64,000 nt of DNA from Frankia casuarinae (GTDB lineage: Bacteria; Actinomycetota; Actinomycetes; Frankiales; Frankiaceae): assembly GCF_000013345.1 (NCBI RefSeq), contig NC_007777.1, forward strand, positions 1,302,001 to 1,366,000. The letters run 5' to 3'. The translations under genes were made by a program, and so were the position numbers. Positions within the stretch are counted from its first letter, which is position 1. Every line of letters begins with the position of its first letter. Shown piece after piece: positions 23,647-33,176 of this stretch. Below the pieces are notes generated by a model that did no database searches, had not been told where the DNA came from, and saw nothing but the letters and a program-made list of their open reading frames with translations.

Positions 23647-24669
23647 TCAGACCTCCGCATGAGCTCGCGTGGCGACCTTCTGCGATCGCCCATCCCGCTG
23701 CCGATGGCAGGCGAACGCACCGAGCCGGCGCCGGGCATGTTCACCGCGATGGATCCTCCGGAGCACACCCGCTACCGGCGGCATATCGTCGAGTGGTTCT
23801 CGACGCGTCGGACCAGGTCCCTGGAGCCGCGGGTGATCGAGATCGTCGACCAGCACCTGGACGCGATGATCGCCGGTGGCGGTCCGGCCGACCTGGTGTC
23901 GGCGTTCGCCGAACCGGTGTCCGCGCTGGTGATTTGCGAACTGCTGGGAGTGCCCGTCGAGCAGCGTGAGGTGTTCGGCGCGGCTATCGCAGCGTTGTTC
24001 ACCGTTCACTCCAGCGCGGAGGAGGCCATCAGCGGCTGGCAGAACATCGGTGGACTGCTGATGGGTCTCATCCAGGCCAAGCGGGTCGCATCGGCGGACG
24101 ACCTGCTGGGCACGCTGGTGGCCCGGGGTGAGCTCAGCGACGAGGAGCTGATGACGATCGGCAGTGTGCTGCTGGTCGCCGGGCACGACACCAGCACCAA
24201 CATGATCGCGATGGGAACGTTCGCGCTGCTGGAACATCCCGAGCAGTATGCGGCGCTGGCCGCGGACCCGGGCCTGGCGCCCGGTGCTGTCGAGGAACTG
24301 CTTCGCTACCTGACGATCGTGCACGCCGGCTCGATCCGTGCGGTCTCCGCCGATCTGGAGTTCGACGGCCACCAGCTGACCGCGGGTGACGCGGTGTCGC
24401 TCTCCCTCGCCGCGGCCAATCGGGACCCCGCACTGTGCGACGCTCCCGACCGCCTCGACATCACGCGCGAGCCCGTGCCGCACCTGGCCTTCGGGCACGG
24501 CATCCACCAGTGCGTCGGACAGCAGCTATCCCGATTGGAGCTGCGCATCGCGTTCGAATCGTTGGCGCGCCGCCTGCCGAACCTTCACGTGGCGGTGCCG
24601 ACCAGCGAGATCCGTACCCGCTCCGAAATGATCATCTACGGTGTGCGAGAGCTGCCGGTGACCTGGTGA
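23647..24669 (+). pseudogene. Cytochrome P450, N-terminus removed by IS5
   Basis: About 340 codons of a bacterial P450. Present: PPEHTRYRRHI (C-helix region), the I-helix VAGHDTSTNM with the oxygen-activating acid/threonine pair, EELLRY (ExxR), and [18 protein letters not shown] with the heme cysteine. Full-length bacterial P450s have about 400 residues; the first 60 or so are missing, and the reading frame enters straight from the IS5 right end (SDLRMSSRG). An ATG at 23659 might restart translation, but the protein would lack the N-terminal beta domain. It is the first gene of the decayed biosynthetic locus and overlaps or abuts panD. Confidence 0.85.
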
Positions 24670-24674
24670 GTGTA

Positions 24675-25139
24675 ATGATCTACCGCGAGATGCTCAAATC
24701 CAAAATCCATCGTGCCGTCGTGCGACAGGCCGATCTTCACTATGTTGGTTCGATCACCATCGACGCCACCCTGATGGCGGCCGCCGGCCTGTGGCCGGGA
24801 GAAAAGGTCGACGTGCTGGACATCACCAACGGTGCGCGGCTCAGCACGTACGTCATCGAAGGTGAGGCGGACAGCGGGACCATCGGCATCAACGGCGCCG
24901 CCGCTCACCTGATCAGTCCAGGCGATCTGGTGATCATCGTCGGCTATGCGTTGATGGCCGAGGAGGACGCCCGCTCTTACCAGCCCAACGTCGTGTTCGT
25001 GAACGGCGACAACCAACTGGTGCGCATGGGCACCGACCCGGCCGAGGCGTACGACGGCGTCGGTCTGGTGCGCGGTGACACCAACAGCCCCCAGCCCTCC
25101 CTTTCCGAGCAGGCCGGAGACCCGCGGAGAGCGCAGTGA
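24675..25139 (+). CDS. panD: Aspartate 1-decarboxylase
   Basis: A 154-residue PanD (usual length about 125-140). It begins [16 protein letters not shown] and carries the self-cleavage site in [12 protein letters not shown]: cutting between the glycine and serine (residues about 24-25) makes the pyruvoyl cofactor. [13 protein letters not shown] and [20 protein letters not shown] complete the double-psi barrel. The C-terminal 30 residues are extra. PanD converts L-aspartate to beta-alanine. ATG 24675 matches the family start; a GTG at 24666 overlaps the P450 stop and would couple translation. Placed between a P450 and a methyltransferase, it probably supplied beta-alanine to a natural product rather than, or in addition to, pantothenate. 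Confidence 0.92.
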   Translation: MIYREMLKSKIHRAVVRQADLHYVGSITIDATLMAAAGLWPGEKVDVLDITNGARLSTYVIEGEADSGTIGINGAAAHLISPGDLVIIVGYALMAEEDARSYQPNVVFVNGDNQLVRMGTDPAEAYDGVGLVRGDTNSPQPSLSEQAGDPRRAQ

Positions 25140-26095
25140 ACACTGCCGAGATCATGACCGCCTTCACCAGCGGCCTGGCCGACATCAATCTTGCTGAGCC
25201 TGACACGGCTCGCGGTGGTGAGAAGGCTGCGGAAAGAATGAAAACGGCCAGCTCGACAATCTATGACATGGCCGCCACCCTCTCGGCGAAGGGGGACCTG
25301 TGGAACTGGGGGATGTATGACCCTGAGATCGTCGACGAGATCCGGGCTCGGTTGCCAGGGTTCGGTGAGTTCGGCACGGACGGCTTCAGCGAGCAATTGT
25401 ACTTCCTGGCTCTGCGGGACCTGCCGATCGGTCTGGACGACTACGACGGTCGCACGGTGCTGGAAGTCGGCTGCGGCACCGGGGAAGGCCTGAACTTCCT
25501 TTCCCGTATCGCCCGTGGCGCACGGATGACCGGCCTGGACCTGTCGCCGCGAGCCATCGCCAGGGCTTCGGCGACCCTCGCGCGTGCGGACGTACTGGAG
25601 TTCGTGCACGGCGACGCCGAGAAACTGCCTTTCGTTGACGGCTCCGTGAACATACTCGTCAACATAGAGAGCTCGCACAACTATCCTGATCTCGGCAGAT
25701 TCCTCCGGGAGGTGGAACGTGTGCTCAGCCCCGGCGGCATCCTCACCCACATTGACGTCTTCACGCGTCAGCGTTACGCGGCGATGCGCCGGATGACCGC
25801 GGAGATCGACGGCCTGACCTGGGTCACCGACCACGACATCTCCGACCGGGTTCGCGCGGCGATCGGCCGCCGGATGGCGTCCGACAGCCATTTCCACGCC
25901 ACGCTCGCGCGGCAGCGGATGAACCCGATGGCGCGCAGGATCGCGGCACACAGCCAGATCCTGATGTTCGGCGGCATGTTCGCGGGATATCAGCCGCCCG
26001 CCGTGATCAGGCTGCTGAGCAGGATCGGGATCGTGCCCTGGGTGAGCGGCCTGCCGATGGAGAGCTACCGTCACCAGGTAGCCGTCCGCCGGTGA
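25136..26095 (+). CDS. Class I SAM-dependent methyltransferase
   Basis: A 319-residue methyltransferase whose GTG overlaps the panD stop. The SAM-binding motif [16 protein letters not shown] is at about residues 108-122, followed by [12 protein letters not shown] (motif II acidic residue), [20 protein letters not shown] (motif III/IV) and [14 protein letters not shown]. The N-terminal 90 residues ([24 protein letters not shown]) resemble natural-product methyltransferases of the polyketide/lipid type. Likely an O- or C-methyltransferase acting on the product of this locus; substrate not predictable. The frame is intact. Confidence 0.8.
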   Translation: MNTAEIMTAFTSGLADINLAEPDTARGGEKAAERMKTASSTIYDMAATLSAKGDLWNWGMYDPEIVDEIRARLPGFGEFGTDGFSEQLYFLALRDLPIGLDDYDGRTVLEVGCGTGEGLNFLSRIARGARMTGLDLSPRAIARASATLARADVLEFVHGDAEKLPFVDGSVNILVNIESSHNYPDLGRFLREVERVLSPGGILTHIDVFTRQRYAAMRRMTAEIDGLTWVTDHDISDRVRAAIGRRMASDSHFHATLARQRMNPMARRIAAHSQILMFGGMFAGYQPPAVIRLLSRIGIVPWVSGLPMESYRHQVAVRR

Positions 26096-26149
26096 CCTCG
26101 ATCGGTGCCCGGACCAGGAGCGGGCGACGTGCGGCCTGATGGGGGAGAC

Positions 26150-27500
26150 GTGGACACACGATTGTTCGCTGTCGCGGCAGACACCGAGGACGGACTGGCG
26201 GAACTCCTGCGCACGCACCTTGACCGAGTGCGTGCGCGGGCGGGCCTGCCGGCGCTGGCCTGGTACTGGCATGACGCCGTGGTGCGTACCGCCGGAGCGG
26301 GGCACCGCCTGACCTTCGTTGTCGATTCGTACGCTGATCTCGCTGAACAACTGGCCGCCGCCCTCGCGGGAGAAACCGACCGCATTCCTCCCGATGTGAC
26401 GGCACGCCGGCCCGGCCTGGTGTTCGTCTTCGCCGGGCAGGGCGCCCAGTGGTACGGAATGGGCCGCGAGCTGCTGGCCGCTGAGCCGGCGTTCCGGGAG
26501 GCGCTCCTTCGCTGTGATCAGGAGGTTCGGCGTTTCGCCGAATTCTCGGTGGTCGAGCAGCTCGGTTTGGACCCGCCAGCGTCCCGGATGGACGAGATCG
26601 ACGTGCTGCAGCCGACCATGGTGTCGTTGCAGATCGCCCTGACGGCTTTGTGGCGCAGTTGGGGGATCGTGCCGGATGCCGTGGTCGGCCACAGCATGGG
26701 GGGAGATCGCGGCCGCGCATACCGCAGGCGCGCTGGGCCTCCGAGATGCGATAATGATCGCCTGCCGGCGCAGTGCGCTGCTGCGCCGGATCTCCGGTAG
26801 GGGGGCGTTGGCCACCACGGAGCTGTCCCCCGCCCAGGCGCATGCCGTCGCGGATGCCAGCGCCGGGCGCATCAGCGTCGCCGGCGAGAACAGCCCCCGG
26901 TCGACGGTGCTGGCCGGCGACGCGGCGTCACTCGCCAGGCTCGTCGATGATCTCACCCGGCGCGACGTCTACTGCCGCGTGATTACGGGAACCGTCGCCT
27001 CGCACAGCCACTACGTCGATGACCTGCGTGCGGATCTTGATCTGGCGTTACGGTCGCTGGCACCGGGACCTACGAGGATCGTGATGTACTCGACCGTGAC
27101 CGGCGAGCCCGTGCCAGGAACGAGCCTCGCCTCACAGTACTGGATGCGTAACCTGCGCGAGCCGGTCCGTTTCGCCGCCGCGGTCGAGCGGCTCGGTGAC
27201 ACCGGCCATGAGGTGTTTGTGGAGGTGAGCGCGCATCCTGTCCTGTTGAGCCCGGTGCGGCAGACGCTGGCGCACGCCGGACGGCCGGCGCATCTGCTGG
27301 CATCCGGTCGGCGGCAGGCGGAACGGCGCTCGGTCCTGGCGTCGCTCGGCATGTTGTACGGCTGCGGGCGGGAGCCGCGGTGGGCGGCGTTCGCCCTGTC
27401 GGAACCCGGAGCCACGCTCACCCCTTACCAGGCGGCCGTGCTCGGCGCGGTCCGCCTGACCCGGCCCGCCTCCCAGCTGGAGACGAGCCCGGCACTCTGA
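26150..27500 (+). pseudogene. Free-standing acyltransferase (PKS AT type), frameshifted at the active site
   Basis: A malonyl-CoA/ACP transacylase-like protein split in two frames. Frame 2 from GTG 26150 (GGGGGAG just upstream) encodes a linker region and LVFVFAGQGAQWYGMGREL, ending at the nucleophile motif GHSMG. A run of six G's (26698-26703) shifts the frame directly after the serine; the rest continues in frame 3: EIAAAHTAGALGLRDAI, RRDVYCRVITGTVASHSHYV (catalytic histidine in VASHS) and EVFVEVSAHPVLL. One G too many breaks it. Acyltransferases load acyl or aminoacyl units onto carrier proteins. VASH rather than HAFH argues against a simple malonyl selector. Sequencing error in the G run must be excluded. 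Confidence 0.8.
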
Positions 27501-27508
27501 TAGGCTCT

Positions 27509-27533
27509 TGTATCTGGATGCACCTCTGTATCT
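27509..27533. promoter_or_regulatory. Direct-repeat operator candidate before the TetR gene
   Basis: TGTATCT occurs at 27509-27515 and 27527-27533, 18 bp apart, in the short gap between the acyltransferase stop and the TetR gene's ribosome binding site (AGAAGGAG, 27534-27541). It is AT-rich against its surroundings. It may be the promoter or TetR site; evidence is only position and repetition. Confidence 0.35.
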
Positions 27534-27562
27534 AGAAGGAGCCTGTCATCGCGACCAGACGG

Positions 27563-28192
27563 TTGTCCCGAGAGGAGAGTCGGGAGCTGACCCGCGAGAA
27601 GCTGCTGCGCTCGGCGGCGGAGCTGTTCGCCGAGCGTGGCCTTGCCGGCACATCGGTCGAACAGATTGTCGAGCGTGCCGGTTTCACGCGAGGCGCCTTC
27701 TACGGCAACTTCGACGGCAAGCACGAGCTCGTGCTCGCCCTGCTGGAGAAGCGCACAGAGCGTGAGCTGGAGGAGCTGCGGGCGCTGGGCCGTGACGCCG
27801 GCTCGTTCGAGGGCATGGTCGAGCAGTTCCGGGCCTGGCATCGTGAGCGTGACCGTCACCTCGCGAGCTGGCTTGTGCTGCGCACCGAGCTGTGGCTCTA
27901 CGGCCTGCGCAACCCGGGCGTCCTGCCGACGCTGACCGACCGGGAGGCGCGGACGCGGACGATCATCGCGGAGGCGCTCGCCCGCGACTTCACGTCTCGT
28001 GACGCGTCCCCACCTGCTCCGGTCGAGGTGCTCGCGTTGATAGTGCACGCGCTTGACGACGGCCTGGCGATCCAACGGGTCCTGTCGCCCGAGAGCAGCC
28101 CGGACGACGCGGCAGTCGACGCGGTGGACTTGTTACTGCGGTCGTGGGTCGCGTTGGGTCGCGAAATAGCTGCGGAGAAAGGGAACGACTGA
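27563..28192 (+). CDS. TetR/AcrR-family transcriptional regulator
   Basis: About 209 residues. The HTH (residues about 10-55) is typical: LTREKLLRSAAELFAERGLAG, VEQIVERAGFTRGAFYGNFDGK. The ligand domain is helical and of normal size. The start is problematic: the strongest ribosome binding site (AGAAGGAG, 27534-27541) points to codon 27548, which is ATC in the same frame and would give the usual short basic leader; the only standard start is TTG 27563, which lacks a good site. It overlaps the next gene by ATGA. Such regulators usually control the exporter next door, here the disrupted MFS gene, and themselves. Confidence 0.85.
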   Translation: MSREESRELTREKLLRSAAELFAERGLAGTSVEQIVERAGFTRGAFYGNFDGKHELVLALLEKRTERELEELRALGRDAGSFEGMVEQFRAWHRERDRHLASWLVLRTELWLYGLRNPGVLPTLTDREARTRTIIAEALARDFTSRDASPPAPVEVLALIVHALDDGLAIQRVLSPESSPDDAAVDAVDLLLRSWVALGREIAAEKGND

Positions 28193-28536
28193 TGCCCGAG
28201 CACGTCTACCGGGTGCTGGTACGCGGACGGTTTGACAAACTTGACCCCCCGGCGCGGGAGAAGCTTCGCCGGAACGCCGACCAGCAGGATGTGCTCAACG
28301 CGTCGTTCACCGAAGAAGGAACGCTCGTCTACAACGAGTCCATCGTCGCCTTCACATTCCGCCTGGTCGTTCGAGTCGAGTTCGACGACAAGGCGGAGCA
28401 GCGGGCGCAGGATGCCGCCGAAGAACGGCTGATGGCAAGGTTCGACGAGATCGGCTGCGGCTATCGCGACCTCCGATTCGGAGTGACGGACATGGACAGT
28501 ATGAAGATCAACCGGCCAGCGCGGGAGCGGCGCTGA
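28192..28536 (+). CDS. DUF6204-like small protein
   Basis: A 114-residue protein starting at an ATGA overlap with the TetR gene. It opens EHVYRVLVRGRFDKLDPPAR and continues with FTEEGTLVYNESIVAFTFRL and GCGYRDLRFGVTDMDSMKI, which I recall as the DUF6204 family that commonly accompanies TetR regulators in actinomycetes. It looks like an alpha/beta ferredoxin-like fold, possibly a small ligand binder. No catalytic motif. Its operonic position suggests a link to the regulator or export system; function unknown. Confidence 0.6.
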   Translation: MPEHVYRVLVRGRFDKLDPPAREKLRRNADQQDVLNASFTEEGTLVYNESIVAFTFRLVVRVEFDDKAEQRAQDAAEERLMARFDEIGCGYRDLRFGVTDMDSMKINRPARERR

Positions 28537-28563
28537 GGCGGAATTCCGCAGAACAGGTAGATC

Positions 28564-29952
28564 ATGGTCGATACTGAGCGGACCACCTGGCCGTCCGAGC
28601 CGGTACTGCAGGTGGCCCAGCCCGCACCCGACCCGAGGCGTTGGTGGGCTCTCGCGGTCCTGCTCGTCGCCACGTTCATGGACCTGCTTGACAACAACAT
28701 CGTCACGGTGGCTATTCCGAACATCCAGCAGCATCTCGGGGCGTCGCCAACGTCCATCCAGTGGATGAACGCGGGCTATACTCTCGCCTTCGCTGTGATG
28801 CTGATAACCGGAGGTCGACTGGGAGATATTTTCGGTCGCAAGCGAATGTTCTTGACCGGTGTCGCCGGGTTTATGGCGGCGTCCGGAATGTGCGCGATTG
28901 CGCAGAGTCCGGAATTCCTCGTCGGCGCCCGGGTGGTCCAGGGGGGCGCTGCGGCCGTCATGGTGCCGCAGGTACTGGCGATCATCCACGTCAGCTTTGC
29001 TCGGGAAGAAGTCGGCAAGGTCGTCAGCCTATACGCGGGCATCGTGGGCCTGGCGATCGTCGCGGGACCGCTCGTCGGTGGTCTTCTGCTCCAGTGGAAC
29101 CCGTTCGGCCTCGAATGGCGCAGCATTTTTGCGGTCAACCTCCCCGTCGGCGCGGTAGCGTTGGTGGCAGTGTCGGCGTGGATGCGGGAATCCAGGTCCC
29201 CGAATGCTCGCCGGCCCGACGGGATAGGGATGATCCTCGTCGCCGTAGGGCTGCTGCTCGTGCTTTTTCCGCTTGTGCAGGGGCGCGAGCTGGGCTGGCC
29301 GATGTGGAGCATTGTCGCCATGGTAATCGCTGTCCCAGTGTTCGCGCTGTTCCTACGGTATGAACGGGAAAAGGTGCGCCGTGACGATTCGCCACTGTTG
29401 GCGCTGAACCTCTTCAAAACTGGCAGCTTTTCTGTCGGTGTCGGCACGCAACTGTTGTTCAGCTGCGTGCCGGCTGGATTCTTCATCACCTGGACGGTTT
29501 ATCTGCAGGGTGGTCTAGGCTGGTCGGCACTGCATACCGGTCTGACCACGATTCCATTCTCCGTCGCTGTTCCCGTGGCTGGCGGACTCGCGGTACGCTA
29601 CATTTTTCCGAAGTATGGCCGTCGCTGCCTCATGGTGGGAGTGGCGGTGATGACGTCGGGTGTTCTTTCCTACGTGTGGACGGCGCATCACTTCGCCACC
29701 ACCGTGACAGCATGGCATGCTGCCCCGTCTCTGCTGCTGATCGGTTCGGGCATGGGCCTGCTGGTCGCGCCACTGACCGGGATGATCCTGATCGATGTGC
29801 CGCCGCACGAAGCCGGCGCGGCCTCCGGAATCATCAACGCGACCGGCCAGCTTGGCGCGGCAGTGGGCGTCGCGCTGATCGGTGGGCTGTTCTTCTCCCA
29901 GGGCCTCGGCAAGTTTGCTGGTAAGCAGACTTTCGGCGTTGTGTGGGGCTTC
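28564..29952 (+). pseudogene. MFS drug exporter (DHA2, 14-TM), 5' part, split by ISAs1
   Basis: About 463 codons encode most of a DHA2-type major facilitator: the first transmembrane segment contains MDLLDNNIVTVAIPNIQ (antiporter motif D), then GGRLGDIFGRKRMFL (motif A), GARVVQGGAAAVMVPQV and GLAIVAGPLVGGLLL (motif C, antiporter signature). The protein is interrupted after VVWGF at 29952, where the ISAs1 left end (CAGTGGGGTTGCG) begins; a short foreign tail stops at 29979. The missing end is at 31261-31606. In its original form it would have exported the product of this locus under TetR control. Confidence 0.85.
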
Positions 29953-31260
29953 CAGTGGGGTTGCGTAGCGCGCTTCTGACGCGAGGCCGGGGGCGTCATG
30001 GGTGCGGGCACGGCTCCTGGAGATCATGGAGGTTCCTACACCGTCATGATCGTCTCGAGGTGCCATGCCCGCCGCACCAGTATTACCGCCTGCCCCTGTT
30101 CTCGATCGGCTGGCTGCCGTCGGCGCCGGCAACCAGCCTCCGTCGCCGGCGGGTCTGCTGGCGGTCTTCAACCAGCTACCGGACCCCCGGAAGCCCCGCG
30201 GCAGGCGGCACAGCCTGGCCGCTGTGCTGACGCTGGCGACCTGCGCGGTGCTCGCCGGGGCGCGGTCGTTCACCGCGATCGGTGAATGGTCCGCCGACGC
30301 CGGCCAGGCGGTCGCGGGCCTGCTCGGCGTCTCTCGAGTGCCCGAGGAGTCGACGTTTCGCCGGGTACTCGCCGCACTCGACGCCGACGCCCTGGATACG
30401 GCGCTGGGAGCATGGGCCGCCGCGGCGACCACCCCGCCGGCCGGGACGCGGCGGCGGCTCGCGGTCGACGGCAAGACGCTGCGCGGCTCCCGCACGCCTG
30501 ACAGTCCGGGCCGCCACCTGCTCGCCGCGCTCGACCACACCAGCGGTGTCGTGCTCGGCCAGGTCGCCGTCGACGCGAAGTCGAACGAGATCCCGGCGCT
30601 GCCCGTCCTGCTCGCCGACCTGGACCTGACCGATGTGATCGTGACCGCGGATGCTCTACACACCCAGCGACAGACCGCATCCTGGCTGGTCAGCCGGCAT
30701 GCGCACTACATCCTGACGGTGAAGGCCAACCAGCCGGCGCTATACGCCCAGCTCGCCGCCCTGCCCTGGCGCCGGGTGAAGACCGCCGCGCGCACCGTCG
30801 AACGCGGCCACGGCCGCCGCGAGCGGCGCACCGTGAAGACCACCGAGGTCCGCGCGGGACTACTCTTCCCGCACGCCGTGCAGGCAGTGCAGGTCACCCG
30901 CCGCCGCCAGCCGCTCGCCGACGGGCCGGCCACGACCGAGATCGTCTACCTTGTCACCAGCCTGCCGACCCACCAGGCCAGCCCCACGCTGCTGGCCACC
31001 TACGCCCGCGAGCACTGGCTCGTGGAGAACCGGCTGCACTGGGTCCGCGACGTCACCTTCGGGGAGGACCTCAGCCAGGTCCGGACCGGCCACGCTCCCC
31101 AGGTCATGGCCAGCCTGCGCAACCTGGCGATCGCGATCCTTCGCCTGACCGGCGCCACGAACATCGCCCAGGCAATCCGACACCACGCGCGGCGCCCCGA
31201 ACGACCACTAGAGACGATCAAGAGCCTTGCTTGCTAACCGACAACTTTGCCGGGGCCCTG
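29953..31260 (+). mobile_element. ISAs1-family element inserted in the MFS gene
   Basis: Boundaries come from the interrupted MFS gene: host sequence stops at 29952 and resumes at 31261. The right end TGCCGGGGCCCTG resembles the end of the other ISAs1 (TGCCGGAGCCCTG at 20.9 kb, reversed). Inverted similarity between left and right ends is weak, and I see no clean target duplication. Confidence 0.7.
30065..31237 (+). CDS. ISAs1-family transposase
   Basis: A 390-residue transposase, full family length: QLPDPRKPRGRRHSLAAVL, RRRLAVDGKTLRGSRTPDSP (first aspartate), DVIVTADALHTQRQTASWLV (second aspartate) and YAREHWLVENRLHWVRDVTF (glutamate). It is clearly diverged from the ISAs1 transposase at 20974-22188, so they are separate arrivals rather than copies. 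The frame is complete. Confidence 0.88.
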   Translation: MPAAPVLPPAPVLDRLAAVGAGNQPPSPAGLLAVFNQLPDPRKPRGRRHSLAAVLTLATCAVLAGARSFTAIGEWSADAGQAVAGLLGVSRVPEESTFRRVLAALDADALDTALGAWAAAATTPPAGTRRRLAVDGKTLRGSRTPDSPGRHLLAALDHTSGVVLGQVAVDAKSNEIPALPVLLADLDLTDVIVTADALHTQRQTASWLVSRHAHYILTVKANQPALYAQLAALPWRRVKTAARTVERGHGRRERRTVKTTEVRAGLLFPHAVQAVQVTRRRQPLADGPATTEIVYLVTSLPTHQASPTLLATYAREHWLVENRLHWVRDVTFGEDLSQVRTGHAPQVMASLRNLAIAILRLTGATNIAQAIRHHARRPERPLETIKSLAC

Positions 31261-31606
31261 GTTCTTCTCCGCCCTCGCCACCGGCGAGCCGGCCCGGACC
31301 GACCGGGTGACGTCGCAGGTCCAGCAGGCCCTGGTCAGCCAGGGGCACTCTTCCGGCGAGGTGACTCGGCTGATGGCCGAGCTGCGTCGGTGCGATATCC
31401 ACCAGCCTGACCTCAGTCTTGTCCCCGCTGACTGCGGCGGGCGGGTGAGCGTCACCGATCGTGGGAGTCTGACGAACGCCTTGGCCAAGGTGCGCGCGGA
31501 GGAATTCGTCTCCGGATTCGTCAAGACCCTGTGGTGGATCGTGGGTGCGCTCGCCGTCGTGCTCTGTCTGCTCTTCCTGCTACCCGCCCGGCGCGGCGGG
31601 CCCTGA
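31261..31606 (+). pseudogene. MFS exporter, 3' part
   Basis: Continues the interrupted MFS gene: FFSALATGEPARTDRVTSQV (the loop before the last segment), then FVSGFVKTLWWIVGALAVVL and LFLLPARRGGP, the last transmembrane helix of 14-TM exporters. It follows directly on the ISAs1 right end and has no start of its own. The 166 bp between its stop and the next gene are empty. Confidence 0.75.
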
Positions 31607-31772
31607 GAGCGGACGATCGGGCGTGTTGGCCAGGCGGGCCGCGGATTCGCCGACCCGGCGAATCCGCGGCCCGCCCGAGAGCCCCCGGGCACAGACCAGT
31701 TCCATCGGCCTCCGAACCAGAGCACCGCCGGCTGTCCGTGGCAGGTGCGGTCGATCCGCGGTCAGAGCCCGT

Positions 31773-32133
31773 TCACCGGACCACGCGGTCCATCAGCCGG
31801 TCCAGCTCTACCTCCGGTTTGGCAGTGATACCGCCATGCACGGCGCCGGGCTGAACGACTGTGCTGCGCGGCGCGGTGAGCCAGCCGAAGCGTGCCCGCG
31901 CCGATCTCGTGGCGGCCGGGCCGGCGGCGGGATCACCGGCACACACCATCTGGATAAAATTCAGCGCTGCCTGGATCAGCTCCACGTCGGCATTGGAGTC
32001 CAGCGCTCTGAGTCGTTCGGTATCAACGTTGATCGCCGCGGCCAAAAATTCCGCGGCAGGACTGTAGAGCAGTACACCGACGTTTATCCGCTCGCCCCGG
32101 TCGACCCTTGGGACAGCGAACAGAAGAGCATAG
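31773..32133 (-). pseudogene. DUF3037 protein, N-terminus removed by IS
   Basis: On the minus strand about 120 codons encode most of a DUF3037 protein (usual length about 130): YALLFAVPRVDRGERINVGV, LLYSPAAEFLAAAINVDTER and FGWLTAPRSTVVQPGAVHGG. The start is missing, because the IS left end at 32134 enters just before the tyrosine that normally follows a few leading residues. An open frame continues into the IS but that is accidental. DUF3037 proteins have no established function. Confidence 0.75.
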
Positions 32134-33176
32134 TGAGCCTTTCCCTGCAACGTTTGGTGACGCTCCGTGAGCGTCGCTGGGTGTGAGCGTCCCTGGGGGT
32201 GGAGACGATGAAGGCGCGGGGCTCCGGTAGGAAGTTGTTCCGACCAAAGAGCAACTCCGAAGGAACCCCACGCCTCGATGAGTTTCACATACACCGCCGA
32301 GCTGCCGTTCGGCGATCACACCGTTTTCCGTCTGGCGGGTCTTCTCGTGGCGGAGCGTCAACGTCGTGGTACCCGCAAGGGCACCCGGACGCTGTCCGCG
32401 TTGGAACAGGCCGTGATGGTCCTGCGCTGGTTCTGTGACGGCACCAGGGCCAGGCGGCTCTTCTCCGATCATGGGGTGTCCCGGTCGGTGGGCTACCGCT
32501 ACCTGCACGAGGGAGTCGCCGTGCTCGCCTGGCAGGCCCCGGACCTGCGTGAAGCGCTGATGCGGGCCAGGGTCGCCGGCTACGAGCATCTCATCGTTGA
32601 CGGCACGGTCATCGAGACCGACCGGCTACGCATGCCCGGCCCGACCGAAGGCGTGGACCTGTGGTGGTCCGGCACGATCTCCAACCACGGTGGCAACATC
32701 CAGGTGCTCTCCGCCCCGGACGACGGCTGGCCACTGTGGGTCTCCGACGTGCGGCCCGGCCGCGAGCACGACTCGACCGCCCTGAAAGCCTCCGGGGCGC
32801 TGCCGGTTCTCGCCGAGTGGACCGCCGACCTGCACGAGGTGCTGTTCGACCTCGGCTACGAAGGGCTGGGCAACCCGGCCGGGCCGCTCGCGACCGCGTA
32901 CAAGAAGCCCAAGGGCGGCACCCTCACCGACGAACAGAAAGCGCACAACCGGATCCACAACGCGCTACGCGCCGTCGGTGAACGCGCGAACGCCCTGCTC
33001 AAAGGCACCTTCCGACTCCTCCACAACATCACGATCGACCCCTGGAAGATCGGACTTGTCGTGAAAGCCGCCCTCGTCATCCTCCACACCGAGCACCGCA
33101 GAACCGCCTGACACCCAACACACCAACACACCATTGCGATCACGTCACGTGACGAATCGTTACCGGGAAAGGCTCA
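32134..33176 (+). mobile_element. IS5-family element (DDE_Tnp_4 type)
   Basis: Inverted termini TGAGCCTTTCCC (32134-32145) and GGGAAAGGCTCA (33165-33176), with further partial matching inward. The element truncates the start of a DUF3037 gene on its left and the end of a proline-rich-protein gene on its right, so it either joined two unrelated genes by deletion or inserted between overlapping ends. Confidence 0.75.
32278..33111 (+). CDS. IS5-family transposase with DDE_Tnp_4 domain
   Basis: A 277-residue protein. N-terminal helix-turn-helix region (TLSALEQAVMVLRWFCDGTR, VSRSVGYRYLHEGV), then EHLIVDGTVIETDRLR (first aspartate), LFDLGYEGLGNPAG (second aspartate) and NALRAVGERANALLKG (glutamate), the HARBI1-like DDE_Tnp_4 pattern. 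Complete and in frame between good inverted repeats, hence possibly active. Confidence 0.82.
   Translation: MSFTYTAELPFGDHTVFRLAGLLVAERQRRGTRKGTRTLSALEQAVMVLRWFCDGTRARRLFSDHGVSRSVGYRYLHEGVAVLAWQAPDLREALMRARVAGYEHLIVDGTVIETDRLRMPGPTEGVDLWWSGTISNHGGNIQVLSAPDDGWPLWVSDVRPGREHDSTALKASGALPVLAEWTADLHEVLFDLGYEGLGNPAGPLATAYKKPKGGTLTDEQKAHNRIHNALRAVGERANALLKGTFRLLHNITIDPWKIGLVVKAALVILHTEHRRTA

Noticed and set aside
22213-23649. TCA flanks of the IS5 element as proof that it inserted directly in the P450 gene
   Set aside because: Three matching bases are weak, and the left flank belongs to the ISAs1 region rather than to the missing P450 N-terminus, so further rearrangement must have occurred.
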